Positions 1 to 11,783 of a stretch of DNA of 64,000 nucleotides are shown here, in pieces. The notes under the pieces are model-generated. The model was not told the DNA's origin, searched no databases, and saw nothing but the letters and a program-made list of their open reading frames with translations. The DNA comes from Sphingobium yanoikuyae. Its GTDB lineage: Bacteria; Pseudomonadota; Alphaproteobacteria; Sphingomonadales; Sphingomonadaceae. Made by a program: the position numbers and the translations under genes. Location: assembly GCF_034424525.1 (NCBI RefSeq), contig NZ_CP139979.1, positions 744,001 to 808,000 of the forward strand, written 5' to 3'. Position 1 is the stretch's first letter. Every line of letters begins with the position of its first letter.

Positions 1-251
1 CCGTCCTCTGCTATGGCCTGCGCACCGATTTCCAGGGGGAATTGTTCGAGGGCAGCGCCCATCTGCTCGGCCTCGCCGACGCGCTGACCGAGATCAAGAC
101 GGTGTGCGACTGCGGCCGCAAGGCGACGATGAACCTGCGCGTGGATGCGTCGGGCCGGGCGATTCGCCAGGGCGCCCAGACCGAGATTGGCGGCAATGAC
201 CGTTATGTCGCGCTGTGCCGTCGCCATTTTGTCGAGCAGATGCGCGGATGA
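1..251 (+). CDS. tdk: Thymidine kinase, C-terminal part (5' truncated by window edge)
   Basis: The frame is open from base 3 to a TGA at 249-251, giving the last 82 residues. The fragment starts with [15 protein letters not shown], the signature after the substrate lasso of class II (TK1-like) thymidine kinases. It carries the zinc-binding cysteines as CDCGRK and, near the end, CRRHF. The enzyme phosphorylates thymidine with ATP in the cytoplasm, in pyrimidine salvage. The Walker A part lies outside the window. The stop overlaps the next start (ATGA), so the two genes are probably co-translated. The family call is firm; only the missing N-terminus limits it. Confidence 0.93.
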   Translation, partial: VLCYGLRTDFQGELFEGSAHLLGLADALTEIKTVCDCGRKATMNLRVDASGRAIRQGAQTEIGGNDRYVALCRRHFVEQMRG

Positions 252-799
252 GCCGGATGGAGGATCTGCTGGCGCCGATCGACGCGCCCGGCCTCTATCT
301 GGAGCAACTGGCCGAGCATCATCGCGAAGCTTTGCGCGCCATCTGCCCGATCGACGATCCGGTGTGGGAGATTTATCCCAACCATCTCGCCGGGGCGGAT
401 TTCGACCCGACCTTCGACGCGATCCTGGCGACGCCCAATCGCCACACATTCCTGATCCTGGCCGATGGCGAGCCGGTCGGCATGTCGGGCTATCTCAATG
501 TCGATGCCGCGCATAATGGGCTGGAACTGGGCGGCACCTATATGACGCCGTCGGTGCGCGGCACCGGGCTGAATGGCCGGATCAAGCCGCTGCTGCTGGC
601 CCGCGCCTTTGCCTGCGGCTTCACCCGCGTCCAGTTCTGCATCGACGCGCGCAACATCCGCTCGCAAAGGGCGGTGGAGAAGCTGGGCGCCGTGCGCGAG
701 GGGGTGCTGCGCAAGCAGCGCATCACCTGGACCGGCCATGTCCGCGACACGGTGATTTATTCGATCCTCGCCGACGAATGGGCCGCGCGCGCCGCCTGA
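248..799 (+). CDS. GNAT family N-acetyltransferase (RimJ/RimL-like)
   Basis: This is a 183-residue protein. The ATG at 248 overlaps the thymidine kinase stop by four bases; an upstream in-frame start at 215 would lie inside tdk and is less likely. The middle and C-terminal half show the GNAT fold of the RimJ/RimL group: a beta strand around [14 protein letters not shown], the acetyl-CoA loop near [11 protein letters not shown], then [22 protein letters not shown]. That last asparagine/serine plus EKLG segment is typical of N-terminal or small-molecule acetyltransferases. The substrate cannot be read from sequence. It is cytosolic and has no signal peptide. Three bases separate its stop from the convergent HAD gene. 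Confidence 0.85.
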   Translation: MSRMEDLLAPIDAPGLYLEQLAEHHREALRAICPIDDPVWEIYPNHLAGADFDPTFDAILATPNRHTFLILADGEPVGMSGYLNVDAAHNGLELGGTYMTPSVRGTGLNGRIKPLLLARAFACGFTRVQFCIDARNIRSQRAVEKLGAVREGVLRKQRITWTGHVRDTVIYSILADEWAARAA

Positions 800-802
800 G
801 CT

Positions 803-1498
803 TCAGTTGATGCCGGCAATCCAGTCGGGCAATTCGCCCAGCCGTTCGAGCTGGGTATAGCGCGCCGCGCCGATCGGCGGCTGCGCCCGCTCATGCGACC
901 AGGCGCCCTCCTGCGGGATGAACGCCGCCCACGCCCCGGCCTCCAGCGCCGGCAATATGTCCGACCGCATCGAATCGCCGGCCATCACCGCCTGTTCGGG
1001 CGCGATGCCATGGCGGGCGAACAGGGTGCGGAAGGTGTCGACCTTCTTGTCGCTGACGATCTCGATCCCGGAGAACAGGTCGCCAAGGCCCGACGCCGCC
1101 AGCTTGCTTTCCTGGTGCAGCAGGTCGCCCTTGGTCACCAGCACCAGCGGGCCGATGTCCGCCAGCCGCTCCAGCGTCTCTTCCACCCCGTCGAATAGCT
1201 CGACCGGATGGGCCAGCAGCGCGCGGCCCGCCGCCAATATGTCCTGGATCATTGCGGTCGACAGTTGATCGCCGGCGAGTTCCACTGCCGCCTCGATCAT
1301 CGAGAGGGTGAAGCCCTTGGCGCCATAACCATAGAGCGGCAGGTTGCGGATTTCGCAGGCGATCAGCCGCTCGCGCGTCACATCGACATCGGCAAAAGGC
1401 TGCAACATGTCGGTCAGCGCGTCCTGGGTCGCGTTGAAATGGCGCATATTGTGCCACAGTGTGTCGTCGGCATCGAGGCAGATGAGCTTGATCGTCAT
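803..1498 (-). CDS. HAD-superfamily hydrolase (YjjG-like phosphatase)
   Basis: This 231-residue HAD phosphatase reads leftward. Motif I is LDADDTLWH near the N-terminus, motif II is the VTKGD segment, and motif IV is GDSMRSDILPA, which supplies the acidic Mg ligands. A helical cap lies between motifs I and II, as in class I HAD phosphatases. The start at 1498 (MTIKLIC) is chosen because motif I normally lies within the first 15 residues; an in-frame start at 1570 would add 24 proline/arginine-rich residues. The likely substrate is a phosphorylated metabolite or nucleotide, but specificity is unknown. It is convergent with the GNAT gene and divergent from truB. Confidence 0.85.
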   Translation of the reverse strand: MTIKLICLDADDTLWHNMRHFNATQDALTDMLQPFADVDVTRERLIACEIRNLPLYGYGAKGFTLSMIEAAVELAGDQLSTAMIQDILAAGRALLAHPVELFDGVEETLERLADIGPLVLVTKGDLLHQESKLAASGLGDLFSGIEIVSDKKVDTFRTLFARHGIAPEQAVMAGDSMRSDILPALEAGAWAAFIPQEGAWSHERAQPPIGAARYTQLERLGELPDWIAGIN

Positions 1499-1576
1499 GG
1501 CGCCGGGAATAGCGCGGCGCGGGGCAGGGGGAAATGGCTGATCGTCGAGGCGTTTCATCCTTCCTTCCATTAGCCT

Positions 1577-1606
1577 CCGTTTCTCGACAGGCTCGAAACG
1601 AACGGA
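1577..1606. repeat. 30-bp dispersed repeat, copy 1
   Basis: The 30 bases are identical to 14416-14445. Inside is an imperfect hairpin, GTTTC-TCGA then TCGAAAC, followed by GAACGGA. It lies between the HAD gene start and truB. It looks like one arm of the larger palindromic element at 9141-9236, which also ends in GAACGG. Its function is unknown. Confidence 0.75.
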
Positions 1607-1635
1607 CGTAAGGATGCGATAAGGGCTGACAGGGC

Positions 1636-2571
1636 ATGGCGGGCGCTATAGAGCGCGCCGCCATGCACGGTTGGCTTATCCTCGACAAACCCCATGGCCT
1701 TGGCTCGACCCAGGCGGTCAGCGCAGTGAAGCGCGCGCTGCGGACCCAGCGCGAGGTTCTGGGCGGCACGGAGAAATGGAAGGTCGGCCATGGCGGCACG
1801 CTCGATCCGCTGGCGACCGGGGTGCTGCCGATCGCGATCGGCGAGGCGACCAAGCTGGCCGGCCGGATGCTCGACAGCGACAAGATCTACGACTTCACCA
1901 TCGCCTTCGGCGCACAGACCGACACGCTCGACCTGGAGGGGAAGGTGATTGCGGAAAGTGACGTGCGCCCGACGCTGGCCGAGCTGGAAGCCATCCTGCC
2001 GCGCTTCACCGGTCCGATCGAACAGGCGCCGCCGGCCTATAGCGCGATCCTGATCGACGGCCAGCGCGCCTATGACCTCGCCCGCAAGGGGGAGCAGGTG
2101 GAGATGAAGACGCGATCGGTGACGATTCATGAACTGACGATCGCGGGGCAGGAACAGGAAGAGGGCGCACTTGCCTCCGTCACCTTGCGTGCCCATGTCT
2201 CCAAGGGCACCTATATCCGCTCCCTCGCCCGCGACATCGCGCTGGCGCTCGGCACGGTCGGCCATGTCACCATGTTGCGGCGGATCAAGGCCGGGCCCTT
2301 CACCCTGGAAACCGCGATTTCGCTGGACAAACTGGACGAAGCTGCTAGGGGCGGCGACATCGGCGAGCTTATGCTCCCGTTGACGGCAGGGCTGGACGAT
2401 ATCCCGGCTCTTGCAGTCTCTCCCGATGAAGCATTGGCACTCCGACAGGGGAAGATGCTCATGGGGAAACCGCACACCGGTCTCCTGCTGGCGATGTTGG
2501 GCGATACGCCCGTCGCGCTGGTGGAGTCCAGTGGCCCGGAGATCCGGGTGGTGCGCGGCTTCAATCTCTAG
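1636..2571 (+). CDS. truB: tRNA pseudouridine(55) synthase TruB
   Basis: The 311-residue protein converts U55 of the T-loop of tRNAs to pseudouridine. The catalytic aspartate lies in [15 protein letters not shown] (D57 with this start). The N-terminal [17 protein letters not shown] and the [12 protein letters not shown] segment are TruB hallmarks, and the C-terminal part matches the short PUA-like tail. An AAGGG lies about 11 nt before the ATG at 1636; a second ATG at 1663 (MHGWLIL) starts exactly where the family alignment begins, so the true start may be there. The gene precedes rpsO by 17 bases in the common truB-rpsO-pnp order, which supports co-transcription. Confidence 0.95.
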   Translation: MAGAIERAAMHGWLILDKPHGLGSTQAVSAVKRALRTQREVLGGTEKWKVGHGGTLDPLATGVLPIAIGEATKLAGRMLDSDKIYDFTIAFGAQTDTLDLEGKVIAESDVRPTLAELEAILPRFTGPIEQAPPAYSAILIDGQRAYDLARKGEQVEMKTRSVTIHELTIAGQEQEEGALASVTLRAHVSKGTYIRSLARDIALALGTVGHVTMLRRIKAGPFTLETAISLDKLDEAARGGDIGELMLPLTAGLDDIPALAVSPDEALALRQGKMLMGKPHTGLLLAMLGDTPVALVESSGPEIRVVRGFNL

Positions 2572-2588
2572 ATACGAAAGGAAGCCCG

Positions 2589-2858
2589 ATGTCGATCACT
2601 GCAGAGCGCAAGGAAACGCTGATCAAGGAACATGCCCGCGTCGAAGGCGACACCGGTTCGCCGGAAGTCCAGGTTGCGATCCTGTCGGAGCGCATCTCGA
2701 ACCTGACCGAGCATTTCAAGGGTCACCACAAGGATAACCACAGCCGTCGCGGCCTGCTGATGCTGGTCAACAAGCGTCGTTCGCTGCTGGACTATCTGAA
2801 GAAGAAGGATGCGGCTCGCTACACCGACCTCATCACCAAGCTGGGCCTGCGCAAGTAA
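2589..2858 (+). CDS. rpsO: 30S ribosomal protein S15
   Basis: The 89 residues match bacterial S15 in full length. They include [17 protein letters not shown], [22 protein letters not shown] and the end [10 protein letters not shown]15 binds the central domain of 16S rRNA (h20-h22 junction) and helps nucleate the 30S platform. A strong ribosome-binding site, GAAAGGAAG, lies just upstream of the ATG. The gene follows truB closely and is followed by a GC hairpin that separates it partly from pnp. In enterobacteria S15 represses its own translation through an mRNA pseudoknot; I cannot see an equivalent here. Confidence 0.98.
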   Translation: MSITAERKETLIKEHARVEGDTGSPEVQVAILSERISNLTEHFKGHHKDNHSRRGLLMLVNKRRSLLDYLKKKDAARYTDLITKLGLRK

Positions 2859-2873
2859 GCCTGCTAATAAGGG

Positions 2874-2895
2874 ACGGCCCCATTCGGGGCCGTTT
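2874..2895 (+). terminator. Rho-independent terminator or attenuator after rpsO
   Basis: A perfect 8-bp stem (ACGGCCCC / GGGGCCGT) with an ATTC loop is followed by TTTCC. The T-tract is short, so partial readthrough into pnp is likely, as is usual for rpsO-pnp. Confidence 0.7.
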
Positions 2896-3060
2896 CCGAT
2901 TCTAACGGACGTCCTTTTGGGGATGTCATTCGGGACGGGCGCAATCCGGCGCCCCGTTTCGTTTCAGGGGCCATACGATGCTCCACAACCGCCGCGGACC
3001 GGTTTCGTCCGCATATGAGGCCCCGCCCGGCAATAGGGCCAGGTGGGCAAAGGAACATAT
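2896..3060 (+). promoter_or_regulatory. Structured leader of pnp
   Basis: The 165 bases hold a second GC hairpin at 2935-2957 (ACGGGCGC pairing with GCGCCCCGT across a one-base bulge), followed by TTTCGTTTC. Just before the start codon an AAAGGA ribosome-binding site overlaps a perfect 14-bp palindrome (GAACATATATGTTC, 3053-3066) that includes the pnp ATG. In enterobacteria the pnp leader is a stem-loop cleaved by RNase III and used for PNPase autoregulation. A similar role here is inference. Confidence 0.4.
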
Positions 3061-5376
3061 ATGTTCGATGTAAAGAAAGTTTCGATCGAGCTGGCCGGCA
3101 AGACGCTGACCCTCGAAACCGGCCGGATCGCGCGTCAGGCCGACGCCGCCGTGCTGGCAACCTATGGCGAAACCGTGGTGCTGTGCGCCGTGACCGCCGC
3201 CAAGTCGGTGAAGGACGGCCAGGACTTCTTCCCGCTGACCGTTCACTATCAGGAAAAATATTCGGCCGCCGGCCGCATTCCGGGTGGTTTCTTCAAGCGT
3301 GAGCGTGGCGCCACCGAGAAGGAAACCCTGGTTTCGCGCCTGATCGACCGTCCGATCCGCCCGCTCTTCCCCGAAGGCTTCTACAACGAAATCAACGTCA
3401 TCGCCCAGGTGATGTCGTTCGATGGCGAGAGCGAGCCCGACATCGTCGCGATGATCGCTGCTTCCGCTGCCCTGACCCTGTCGGGCGTGCCCTTCATGGG
3501 CCCGATCGGCGCTGCCCGCGTCGGTTACAAGGATGGCGAATATCAGCTGAACCCGTCGCTGGACGAAGTGAAGACCGGCGAACTCGACCTGGTCGTCGCT
3601 GCCACCAGCAACGCTGTGATGATGGTCGAATCCGAAGCCAAGGAACTGTCGGAAGACGTCATGCTCGGCGCCGTCCTGTTCGCCCATGAAGCGAGCAAGA
3701 AGGTCGTCGACGCGATCATCCAGCTGGCCGAGAAGGCCGCCAAGGATCCGTGGGAAATGGCCAAGGGCGACGATCTCGGCGCGCTCAAGACCAAGCTCAA
3801 GGATCTGATCGGTGGCGACATCGCCGCTGCCTACAAGCTGACCGACAAGTCGGCCCGCTCGAACGCCCTGAACGAAGCCCGCGCCAAGGCGAAGGCGATG
3901 TTCACGGAAGACGGCCTCGACGCCCAGACCGTGATGGCCGGCATCAAGCTGACCAAGAAGCTGGAAGCCGAAATCGTCCGTGGCGCCATCCTGAAGGACG
4001 GCCAGCGCATCGACGGCCGCACCACCACCCAGATCCGTCCGATCGAGGCGATGGTCGGCTTCCTGCCGCGCACCCATGGTTCGGCCCTGTTCACCCGTGG
4101 CGAGACGCAGGCGATCTGCACCACCACGCTGGGCACCAAGGACGCCGAGCAGATGATCGACGGCCTGACCGGCCTGCACTATGAAAACTTCATGCTGCAC
4201 TACAACTTCCCGCCCTATTCGGTCGGTGAAGTGGGCCGCTTCGGTGCGCCGGGTCGTCGTGAAGTCGGCCATGGCAAGCTCGCCTGGCGCGCGCTGCACC
4301 CGGTGCTGCCGACCAAGGACGAATTCCCCTACACCATCCGCGTTCTCTCGGATATCACCGAGTCGAACGGTTCCTCGTCGATGGCCACCGTCTGCGGTGG
4401 TTCGCTCTCGATGATGGATGCGGGCGTTCCGCTGAAGCGTCCGGTGTCGGGCATCGCCATGGGCCTGATCCTGGAAGGCAGCGACTTCGCCGTCATCTCG
4501 GACATCCTGGGCGACGAAGATCACCTCGGCGACATGGACTTCAAGGTCGCTGGCACGGAAGCCGGCATCACCACCATGCAGATGGACATCAAGGTTGCCG
4601 GCATCACGCAGGAAATCTTCGAGACCGCTCTGCGCCAGGCCAAGGAAGGTCGCGCCCACATCCTGGGTGAGATGAACAAGGCCCTGTCCTCGACCCGCAC
4701 CGAACTGTCGGCGCACGCCCCGCGCATCGAGACGATCCAGATCGACAAGTCGAAGATCCGTGACGTCATCGGCACCGGCGGCAAGGTCATCCGCGAGATC
4801 GTCGCCGAAACCGGCGCCAAGGTCGACATCGACGACGAAGGCATCATCAAGATTTCGTCGTCCGACACCGCCCAGATCGAAGCTGCCAAGAAGTGGATTC
4901 TGGGCATCGTCGAGGAAGCGGAAGTCGGCAAGATCTACACCGGCAAGGTCGTCAACATCGTCGACTTCGGTGCGTTCGTGAACTTCATGGGTGGCAAGGA
5001 CGGCCTCGTCCACGTCAGCGAAATGAAGAATGAGCGCGTCGAGAAGCCGACCGACGTCGTGTCGGAAGGCCAGGAAGTGAAGGTCAAGGTTCTCGAGATC
5101 GATCCGCGCGGCAAGGTTCGCCTGTCGATGCGCGTCGTCGACCAGGAAACCGGCGAGGAACTGGAAGACACCCGTCCGGCCCGCGAACCGCGTGAACCGC
5201 GCGGGGACCGTGGTGATCGCGGCGATCGTGGTCGCGGCCCGCGCCGTGACGGCGGCGACCGTGGCGGTCGTGGTGGCGATCGTGGCCCGCGCCGCGACCG
5301 TGGCCCGCGCAGCGAAGGCAAGGGCGACGATGACGGCTCCAACGCCGGCCTGCCCGACTTCCTGACCCAGGACTGA
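3061..5376 (+). CDS. pnp: Polyribonucleotide nucleotidyltransferase (PNPase)
   Basis: The 771-residue protein carries out phosphorolytic 3'-5' RNA decay and reverse polymerisation in the cytosolic degradosome. Two RNase PH domains flank a helical domain; the second contains [20 protein letters not shown] with the catalytic acids. A KH domain follows near residues 555-615 ([13 protein letters not shown], GxxG loop), then an S1 domain ([20 protein letters not shown]). The last 70 or so residues form an Arg/Gly/Asp-rich low-complexity tail with repeated RGD and PRRD units, longer than in E. coli. The ATG at 3061 follows AAAGGA; an in-frame ATG at 3043 lacks such a site. A strong terminator follows. 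Confidence 0.98.
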   Translation: MFDVKKVSIELAGKTLTLETGRIARQADAAVLATYGETVVLCAVTAAKSVKDGQDFFPLTVHYQEKYSAAGRIPGGFFKRERGATEKETLVSRLIDRPIRPLFPEGFYNEINVIAQVMSFDGESEPDIVAMIAASAALTLSGVPFMGPIGAARVGYKDGEYQLNPSLDEVKTGELDLVVAATSNAVMMVESEAKELSEDVMLGAVLFAHEASKKVVDAIIQLAEKAAKDPWEMAKGDDLGALKTKLKDLIGGDIAAAYKLTDKSARSNALNEARAKAKAMFTEDGLDAQTVMAGIKLTKKLEAEIVRGAILKDGQRIDGRTTTQIRPIEAMVGFLPRTHGSALFTRGETQAICTTTLGTKDAEQMIDGLTGLHYENFMLHYNFPPYSVGEVGRFGAPGRREVGHGKLAWRALHPVLPTKDEFPYTIRVLSDITESNGSSSMATVCGGSLSMMDAGVPLKRPVSGIAMGLILEGSDFAVISDILGDEDHLGDMDFKVAGTEAGITTMQMDIKVAGITQEIFETALRQAKEGRAHILGEMNKALSSTRTELSAHAPRIETIQIDKSKIRDVIGTGGKVIREIVAETGAKVDIDDEGIIKISSSDTAQIEAAKKWILGIVEEAEVGKIYTGKVVNIVDFGAFVNFMGGKDGLVHVSEMKNERVEKPTDVVSEGQEVKVKVLEIDPRGKVRLSMRVVDQETGEELEDTRPAREPREPRGDRGDRGDRGRGPRRDGGDRGGRGGDRGPRRDRGPRSEGKGDDDGSNAGLPDFLTQD

Positions 5377-5406
5377 TCGGCAGCATCATCGCTGACAGGA
5401 AAATGG

Positions 5407-5436
5407 GGCGTCCGGTTCGACCGGGCGCCCTTTTTC
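5407..5436 (+). terminator. Rho-independent terminator of pnp
   Basis: GGGCG-t-CCGG and CCGG-g-CGCCC pair around a TTCGA loop, followed by five T residues. It closes the truB-rpsO-pnp unit. Confidence 0.88.
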
Positions 5437-5523
5437 GTGACGAATCCTGTCAGGGCTGATTTCGATCAAGGCGCGGGGGGCGACATCTGATACGGTCGCG
5501 TCACGGTTCCTGGGGGAATGTCC

Positions 5524-6543
5524 ATGCAACGCAGCAATGAGCGGTTTGTCGAGCGCCTGCCGCTCGTGCTTCCAAGACCGGTCTATGGCTATGCCCTGAG
5601 CCTGTTGCTCTGCCTCCTCGCCTGGCTGGCGCGTGTTGCAGCGGAAACGCTGCTGCCGGTCGGCTATCCCTTCGTCACCTTCTTCCCGGCGGTCATCCTC
5701 TCCTCCTTCCTGTTCGGGGTGCGGCCGGGCATCTTCGCCGCCATCATCGGCGGGCTGCTGTCCTGGTATTGCTTCATCCCGCCCTTTTATGCGCTGGCCT
5801 TCAACCCCGGCGTCGCCATGGCGCTGATCTTCTACACGATGGTCGTGGCCGTCGACATCTTGCTCATCCACTTCATGCAGCGCGCCAATTTCAACCTGGC
5901 GGTGGAGCGGGAGCGCAGCCGCGCCCTGGCCGAGAATCGCGAATTATTGTTCCGCGAACTCCAGCACCGCGTGTCGAACAATCTTCAGGTGGTGGCCGCC
6001 ATGCTCTCGCTGCAGCGGCGCCAGATCGACAATGATGTCGCCCGTCGCGCGCTGGACGATGCCGCCGCCCGCCTCGCCCTGATCGGCAAGATCAGCCGCG
6101 CCCTCTATGACCCCTCTGGGCAGGGGCAGGAACTGCGCGCCTTCATGGTCATGCTCTGCGCCGATATCGTCGATGCGTCGGGCCGCACCGATATTGATTG
6201 CACCATCTGCGCGCCCGATGGCCTGTCGCTCGAACCCGATGTCATCGTGCCGCTGGCGCTGATCGTGGCGGAATCGGTCAGCAACGCGATCGAACATGGC
6301 CTGCCCGATCGCGCCGGGCGGGTGGCGGTGACGCTGGAACAGCAGGCGGACGGCGCGCTCCACCTGCGCATCGTCGACGATGGGCGCGGCCTGCCGGACG
6401 GGACCATGCCCGACGGGCCGACCAGCATCGGCCTGCGCATCGCCGTCGCGCTGGCGCAGCAGCTTGGCGGCCGTTTCCGGCTGGAACCCGCGCCGGATGG
6501 CGGCGCCATGGCCTGCCTCGACCTGCCGCAACAGACGCGCTGA
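5524..6543 (+). CDS. Membrane sensor histidine kinase, DUF4118 + HisKA_2 type
   Basis: About 339 residues. The N-terminal 120 residues hold four hydrophobic segments of the DUF4118 (KdpD-like) sensor type. The kinase core begins at FRELQHRVSNNLQVVAAML, the HisKA_2 phospho-acceptor box with the histidine in QHRVSNN. The ATPase domain shows the N-box (VAESVSNAIEHG) and G boxes (VDDGRGLP, TSIGLRIA), so it looks catalytically competent. The start at 5524 is preferred over the ATG at 5518 because GGGGG lies 7 nt before it. No response regulator is adjacent. HisKA_2 kinases often feed PhyR-type regulators, and this genome has one at 26.8 kb, but that link is inference. Confidence 0.85.
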   Translation: MQRSNERFVERLPLVLPRPVYGYALSLLLCLLAWLARVAAETLLPVGYPFVTFFPAVILSSFLFGVRPGIFAAIIGGLLSWYCFIPPFYALAFNPGVAMALIFYTMVVAVDILLIHFMQRANFNLAVERERSRALAENRELLFRELQHRVSNNLQVVAAMLSLQRRQIDNDVARRALDDAAARLALIGKISRALYDPSGQGQELRAFMVMLCADIVDASGRTDIDCTICAPDGLSLEPDVIVPLALIVAESVSNAIEHGLPDRAGRVAVTLEQQADGALHLRIVDDGRGLPDGTMPDGPTSIGLRIAVALAQQLGGRFRLEPAPDGGAMACLDLPQQTR

Positions 6544-6598
6544 CACGGCTTAACGTTCTGCAACATTCTGGCGCTTGGCGACGGCGATCCGCTCGGCT

Positions 6599-7399
6599 AT
6601 GACCCGGCGCATGCTGACGAAAACCCTGACGCGCATCGGCGCGGCCACCACTCTGGTCCTGATCGCCTCGCCTGTGCTGACCGGCTGCTCCACATCGAAG
6701 AACAAGGCCGACACCCTTTACGTCGCCCGCGACGTGTCGACCCTCTACAACAGCGGCAAGGCCCGCCTCGATCGCGGCCAGTACAAGCTCGCCGCCGCGC
6801 TGTTCGATGAGGTCGAGCGCCAGCATCCTTATTCGCCCTGGGCGCGTCGTGCGCAGCTCATGTCGGCGTTCAGCTATTATATGAACCGCGACTATCCGGA
6901 ATCGATCGCGGCCTCGCAGCGCTTCCTGTCTATCCACACCGGCAACAAGGACGCGCCCTACGCTTATTATCTGATCGCGCTGTGCTATTATGAGCAGATT
7001 GCCGACGTCACCCGCGACCAGAAGATCACGCAGCAGGCGATGGATGCGCTGGGCGAACTGATCCGCCGCTATCCCGACACCCGCTATGCTGCCGACGCCC
7101 GTCTGAAGGTCGACCTGGTGAATGACCACCTCGCCGGCAAGGAAATGGAGCTGGGCCGCTTCTACCAGCGCCGGGGCCAGTGGCTCGCCGCCACGCTGCG
7201 TTTCCGCACCGTGATCGACAAGTTCCAGACCACCACCCACACGCCCGAAGCGCTGGAGCGTCTGGTTGAATCCTATCTCTCGCTCGGCATCCCGGCCGAA
7301 GCGCAGAAGGCCGCCGCCGTGCTGGGCCGCAACTATCCCGGCACCAAATGGTATGAGCGCAGCTACAAGCTGATGCAGCAGCATCCGGTCAAGAGCTGA
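6599..7399 (+). CDS. bamD: Outer membrane protein assembly lipoprotein BamD
   Basis: The 266-residue lipoprotein has a basic N-terminus, a hydrophobic stretch and a lipobox ending SPVLTGC (Cys30 with this start). The mature part consists of five TPR-like helical hairpins, including LAAALFDEVERQHPYSPWARRAQLM, SAFSYYMNRDYPESI and the C-terminal GRNYPGTKWYERSYKLM, all BamD hallmarks. It works at the periplasmic face of the outer membrane in the BAM complex with BamA. Start choice is uncertain: ATG at 6599 or 6611 both give a normal signal peptide. recN follows 52 bases later, an order often seen in alphaproteobacteria. Confidence 0.95.
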   Translation: MTRRMLTKTLTRIGAATTLVLIASPVLTGCSTSKNKADTLYVARDVSTLYNSGKARLDRGQYKLAAALFDEVERQHPYSPWARRAQLMSAFSYYMNRDYPESIAASQRFLSIHTGNKDAPYAYYLIALCYYEQIADVTRDQKITQQAMDALGELIRRYPDTRYAADARLKVDLVNDHLAGKEMELGRFYQRRGQWLAATLRFRTVIDKFQTTTHTPEALERLVESYLSLGIPAEAQKAAAVLGRNYPGTKWYERSYKLMQQHPVKS

Positions 7400-7451
7400 G
7401 GCGCACGCTTTATTTGTTCCCCTTTTGTGCGATGGCAGGTAGACAGGCGCC

Positions 7452-9113
7452 ATGCTGACCTCGCTTGCCATCCGCAATGTCGTGCTGATCGAGGCGCTGG
7501 ACCTGGAGTTCGGCGCCGGCCTGTCCGTCCTCACCGGTGAAACCGGCGCGGGCAAGTCGATCCTGCTCGATTCGCTGGGGCTGGCGCTCGGCGCCCGCGC
7601 CGACAGCGGCCTGGTCCGGGCAGGGGAGGCGCAGGCCAGCGTCACCGCCAGCTTCGATCCGCCGCCCGCCGGCCATCGCGCCGCGCTGCTGCTGGCCGAC
7701 AATGGCATCGAGATCGAAGCCGGCGAACCGCTGCTGATCCGCCGCACGGTCAAGGCCGATGGCGGCAGTCGCGCCTTCATCAACGACCAGGCCTGTTCTG
7801 CCGCGCTGCTGCGCGATCTGGGCGGTGCGCTGGTCGAAATCCATGGCCAGCATGACGATCGCGGCCTGCTCAACGCCCGCGGCCACCGCGCGCTGCTCGA
7901 CACCTATGGCCGCTGCGAGGCGGAGGCGGTCGCCACCGCTCATGCCGCCTGGCGCGCCGCCGCGGCCGATCTGGCGCAGGCGCGCGATACCGTGGCCAAT
8001 GCTGCGCGCGACCGCGATTATCTCGACCATGCCGTCGCCGAACTGTCGAAATTCGCGCCCGAAGCCGGCGAGGAAGCGACTTTGGCGGAGGAGCGCGCGA
8101 CCATGCAGAAGGGCGCGCGCCTGTCCGATGATCTGTCCGCCGTCACCGATTGCCTGACCGGCTCGGACGGCGGCCTTGCCCAGTTGCGCCAGGCCGCCCG
8201 CCGGCTCGACCGGATCGCGGGCGAATATGAACCGCTCTCCGCCGTGCTGGAGGCGCTGGACCGCGCCGTCATCGAAGCGGGCGAGGCGGAGGACAAGCTC
8301 GCCGAAGCCGCCGAGGCGCTGAGCTTCGACCCCGCCCGGCTGGATACTATCGAGACCCGCCTGTTCGACCTGCGGGGTCTCGCCCGCAAGCATCAGGTCG
8401 CGCCCGACGATCTCGCCGCCCTGCGTGACGAGATGGCCGCGCGCCTCGCCGCGATCGAGGGCGGGGAGGAGCATATCGCCGCGCTCGAAGCCGATGTCGC
8501 GCGCAAGGCGGCAACCTATCGCGCCGCAGCCCAGGCGTTGTCGGCCGAACGCCAGCTTGCCGCCGGCCGGCTCGATGCGGCGGTCGCGGGCGAACTGGCG
8601 CCGCTGAAGCTGGACGCCGCCCGCTTCCGCACCGTCGTAGCCCCGCTCGACGAAGGGCAATGGAGCGGCGCCGGCATGGACCGGGTCGAGTTCGAGATTT
8701 CGACCAATCCCGGCGCGCCCTTCGCGCCGCTCGCCAAGATCGCCTCGGGCGGCGAACTGTCCCGCTTCATCCTCGCGCTCAAGGTCGCGCTGGCGGAGCA
8801 TGGCGGGGCCGACACGCTGATCTTCGACGAGATCGACCGGGGTGTCGGCGGCGCGGTGGCCGATGCGATCGGCGAGCGCCTGTCGCGCCTGGCACAGAGC
8901 AACCAGATTCTCGTCGTCACCCACAGCCCCCAGGTCGCGGCGCGCGGTGCCGGCCATATGCTGATCGCCAAGTCGAGTGATGGCACGGTGACCCGCACCG
9001 GCGTCCATGCACTCAGCGATGGCGAACGCCGCGAGGAAATCGCCCGCATGCTCTCCGGCGCGGAAATCACCGCCGAAGCACGCGCACAGGCGGAACGGCT
9101 GCTGGAAGCTTGA
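7452..9113 (+). CDS. recN: DNA repair protein RecN
   Basis: The 553-residue SMC-like ATPase matches full-length RecN. Walker A is GETGAGKS near residue 31. A coiled-coil region with a central hinge spans roughly residues 150-400. The signature (KIASGGELSRFILALKVAL) and Walker B (TLIFDEIDRGVGG) are in the C-terminal lobe, with the D-loop/H motif VVTHSPQVAARG. RecN works with RecA in double-strand break repair and is usually SOS controlled. No clear alphaproteobacterial LexA box (GTTC-N7-GTTC) was seen just upstream. Confidence 0.97.
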   Translation: MLTSLAIRNVVLIEALDLEFGAGLSVLTGETGAGKSILLDSLGLALGARADSGLVRAGEAQASVTASFDPPPAGHRAALLLADNGIEIEAGEPLLIRRTVKADGGSRAFINDQACSAALLRDLGGALVEIHGQHDDRGLLNARGHRALLDTYGRCEAEAVATAHAAWRAAAADLAQARDTVANAARDRDYLDHAVAELSKFAPEAGEEATLAEERATMQKGARLSDDLSAVTDCLTGSDGGLAQLRQAARRLDRIAGEYEPLSAVLEALDRAVIEAGEAEDKLAEAAEALSFDPARLDTIETRLFDLRGLARKHQVAPDDLAALRDEMAARLAAIEGGEEHIAALEADVARKAATYRAAAQALSAERQLAAGRLDAAVAGELAPLKLDAARFRTVVAPLDEGQWSGAGMDRVEFEISTNPGAPFAPLAKIASGGELSRFILALKVALAEHGGADTLIFDEIDRGVGGAVADAIGERLSRLAQSNQILVVTHSPQVAARGAGHMLIAKSSDGTVTRTGVHALSDGERREEIARMLSGAEITAEARAQAERLLEA

Positions 9114-9140
9114 GGCTTGCCAATTCGCGCGTTTCACATA

Positions 9141-9236
9141 CCGTTCGGGCTGAGCGAAGTCGAAGCCTTCACCTGAGCGAAGCGAAGGCGCCTCGCTCCG
9201 CTCGGCGCGTCCTTCGACTTCGCTCAGGACGAACGG
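9141..9236. repeat. Long imperfect inverted repeat, CTTCGACTTCGCTCAG family
   Basis: The left arm at 9141-9165 (starting CCGTTCGGGCTGAGCG) pairs with the right arm at 9212-9236 (ending CAGGACGAACGG). Smaller self-complementary words, such as GAGCGAAGCGAAGG, fill the middle. It occupies most of the recN to 9255 gap. Elements of this look are frequent between sphingomonad genes; their role is not established. Confidence 0.8.
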
Positions 9237-9254
9237 AGGGGATAGGATAGCCGC

Positions 9255-9629
9255 ATGACCCATAATCGCAGAGACATGCTCGGCCTCGCCGCCGCGACGC
9301 TGGCCGCAACGGCTATCCCCGCCGCCGCGCAGGAGGCGAAACCGCGCTACGGCCTGATCGGCCAGATGCTCAGCGCGCCCGGCAAGCGCGACGAACTGGT
9401 CGGATATCTGAAGGATGCGATCAGCGCGATGCCCGGCTGCCTCTCCTATGTCGTGGCGCTCGACACCGCCAATCCCGACGCGCTCTGGATCACCGAAGTC
9501 TGGGACAGCCGCGAAAGCCACGCCGCTTCGCTCAAGCTCCCCGCGGTCCGCGCCGCCATCGCCAAGGCCCGCCCGATCATCGCCGGCTTCCCCCAGCATT
9601 TTGAAACCGTGCCGGTGGCGGGAATCTGA
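9255..9629 (+). CDS. Exported antibiotic-biosynthesis-monooxygenase (ABM) domain protein
   Basis: The 124 residues begin with a Tat-like signal (NRRDMLGLAAATLAATAIP, cleavage after AAAQ). They continue as a single ferredoxin-like ABM domain: YGLIGQMLSAPGKRDEL, MPGCLSYVV, WITEVWDSRESHAAS. Such domains act as small cofactor-free oxygenases or binding proteins and usually dimerise. An exported ABM protein with a twin-arginine-type leader is seen in several proteobacteria. The leader has NRRD rather than a full SRRxFLK motif, so Sec export is possible. It lies between recN and ligA, and its substrate is unknown. Confidence 0.8.
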   Translation: MTHNRRDMLGLAAATLAATAIPAAAQEAKPRYGLIGQMLSAPGKRDELVGYLKDAISAMPGCLSYVVALDTANPDALWITEVWDSRESHAASLKLPAVRAAIAKARPIIAGFPQHFETVPVAGI

Positions 9630-9641
9630 AGTGGGCGTTAA

Positions 9642-11774
<2,133 letters not shown>

Positions 11775-11783
11775 GGGGCGATC

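Noticed and set aside
2926..5013. Long minus-strand frame opposite pnp
   Set aside because: Same reason: antisense to a highly conserved, codon-biased gene, with no family motif.
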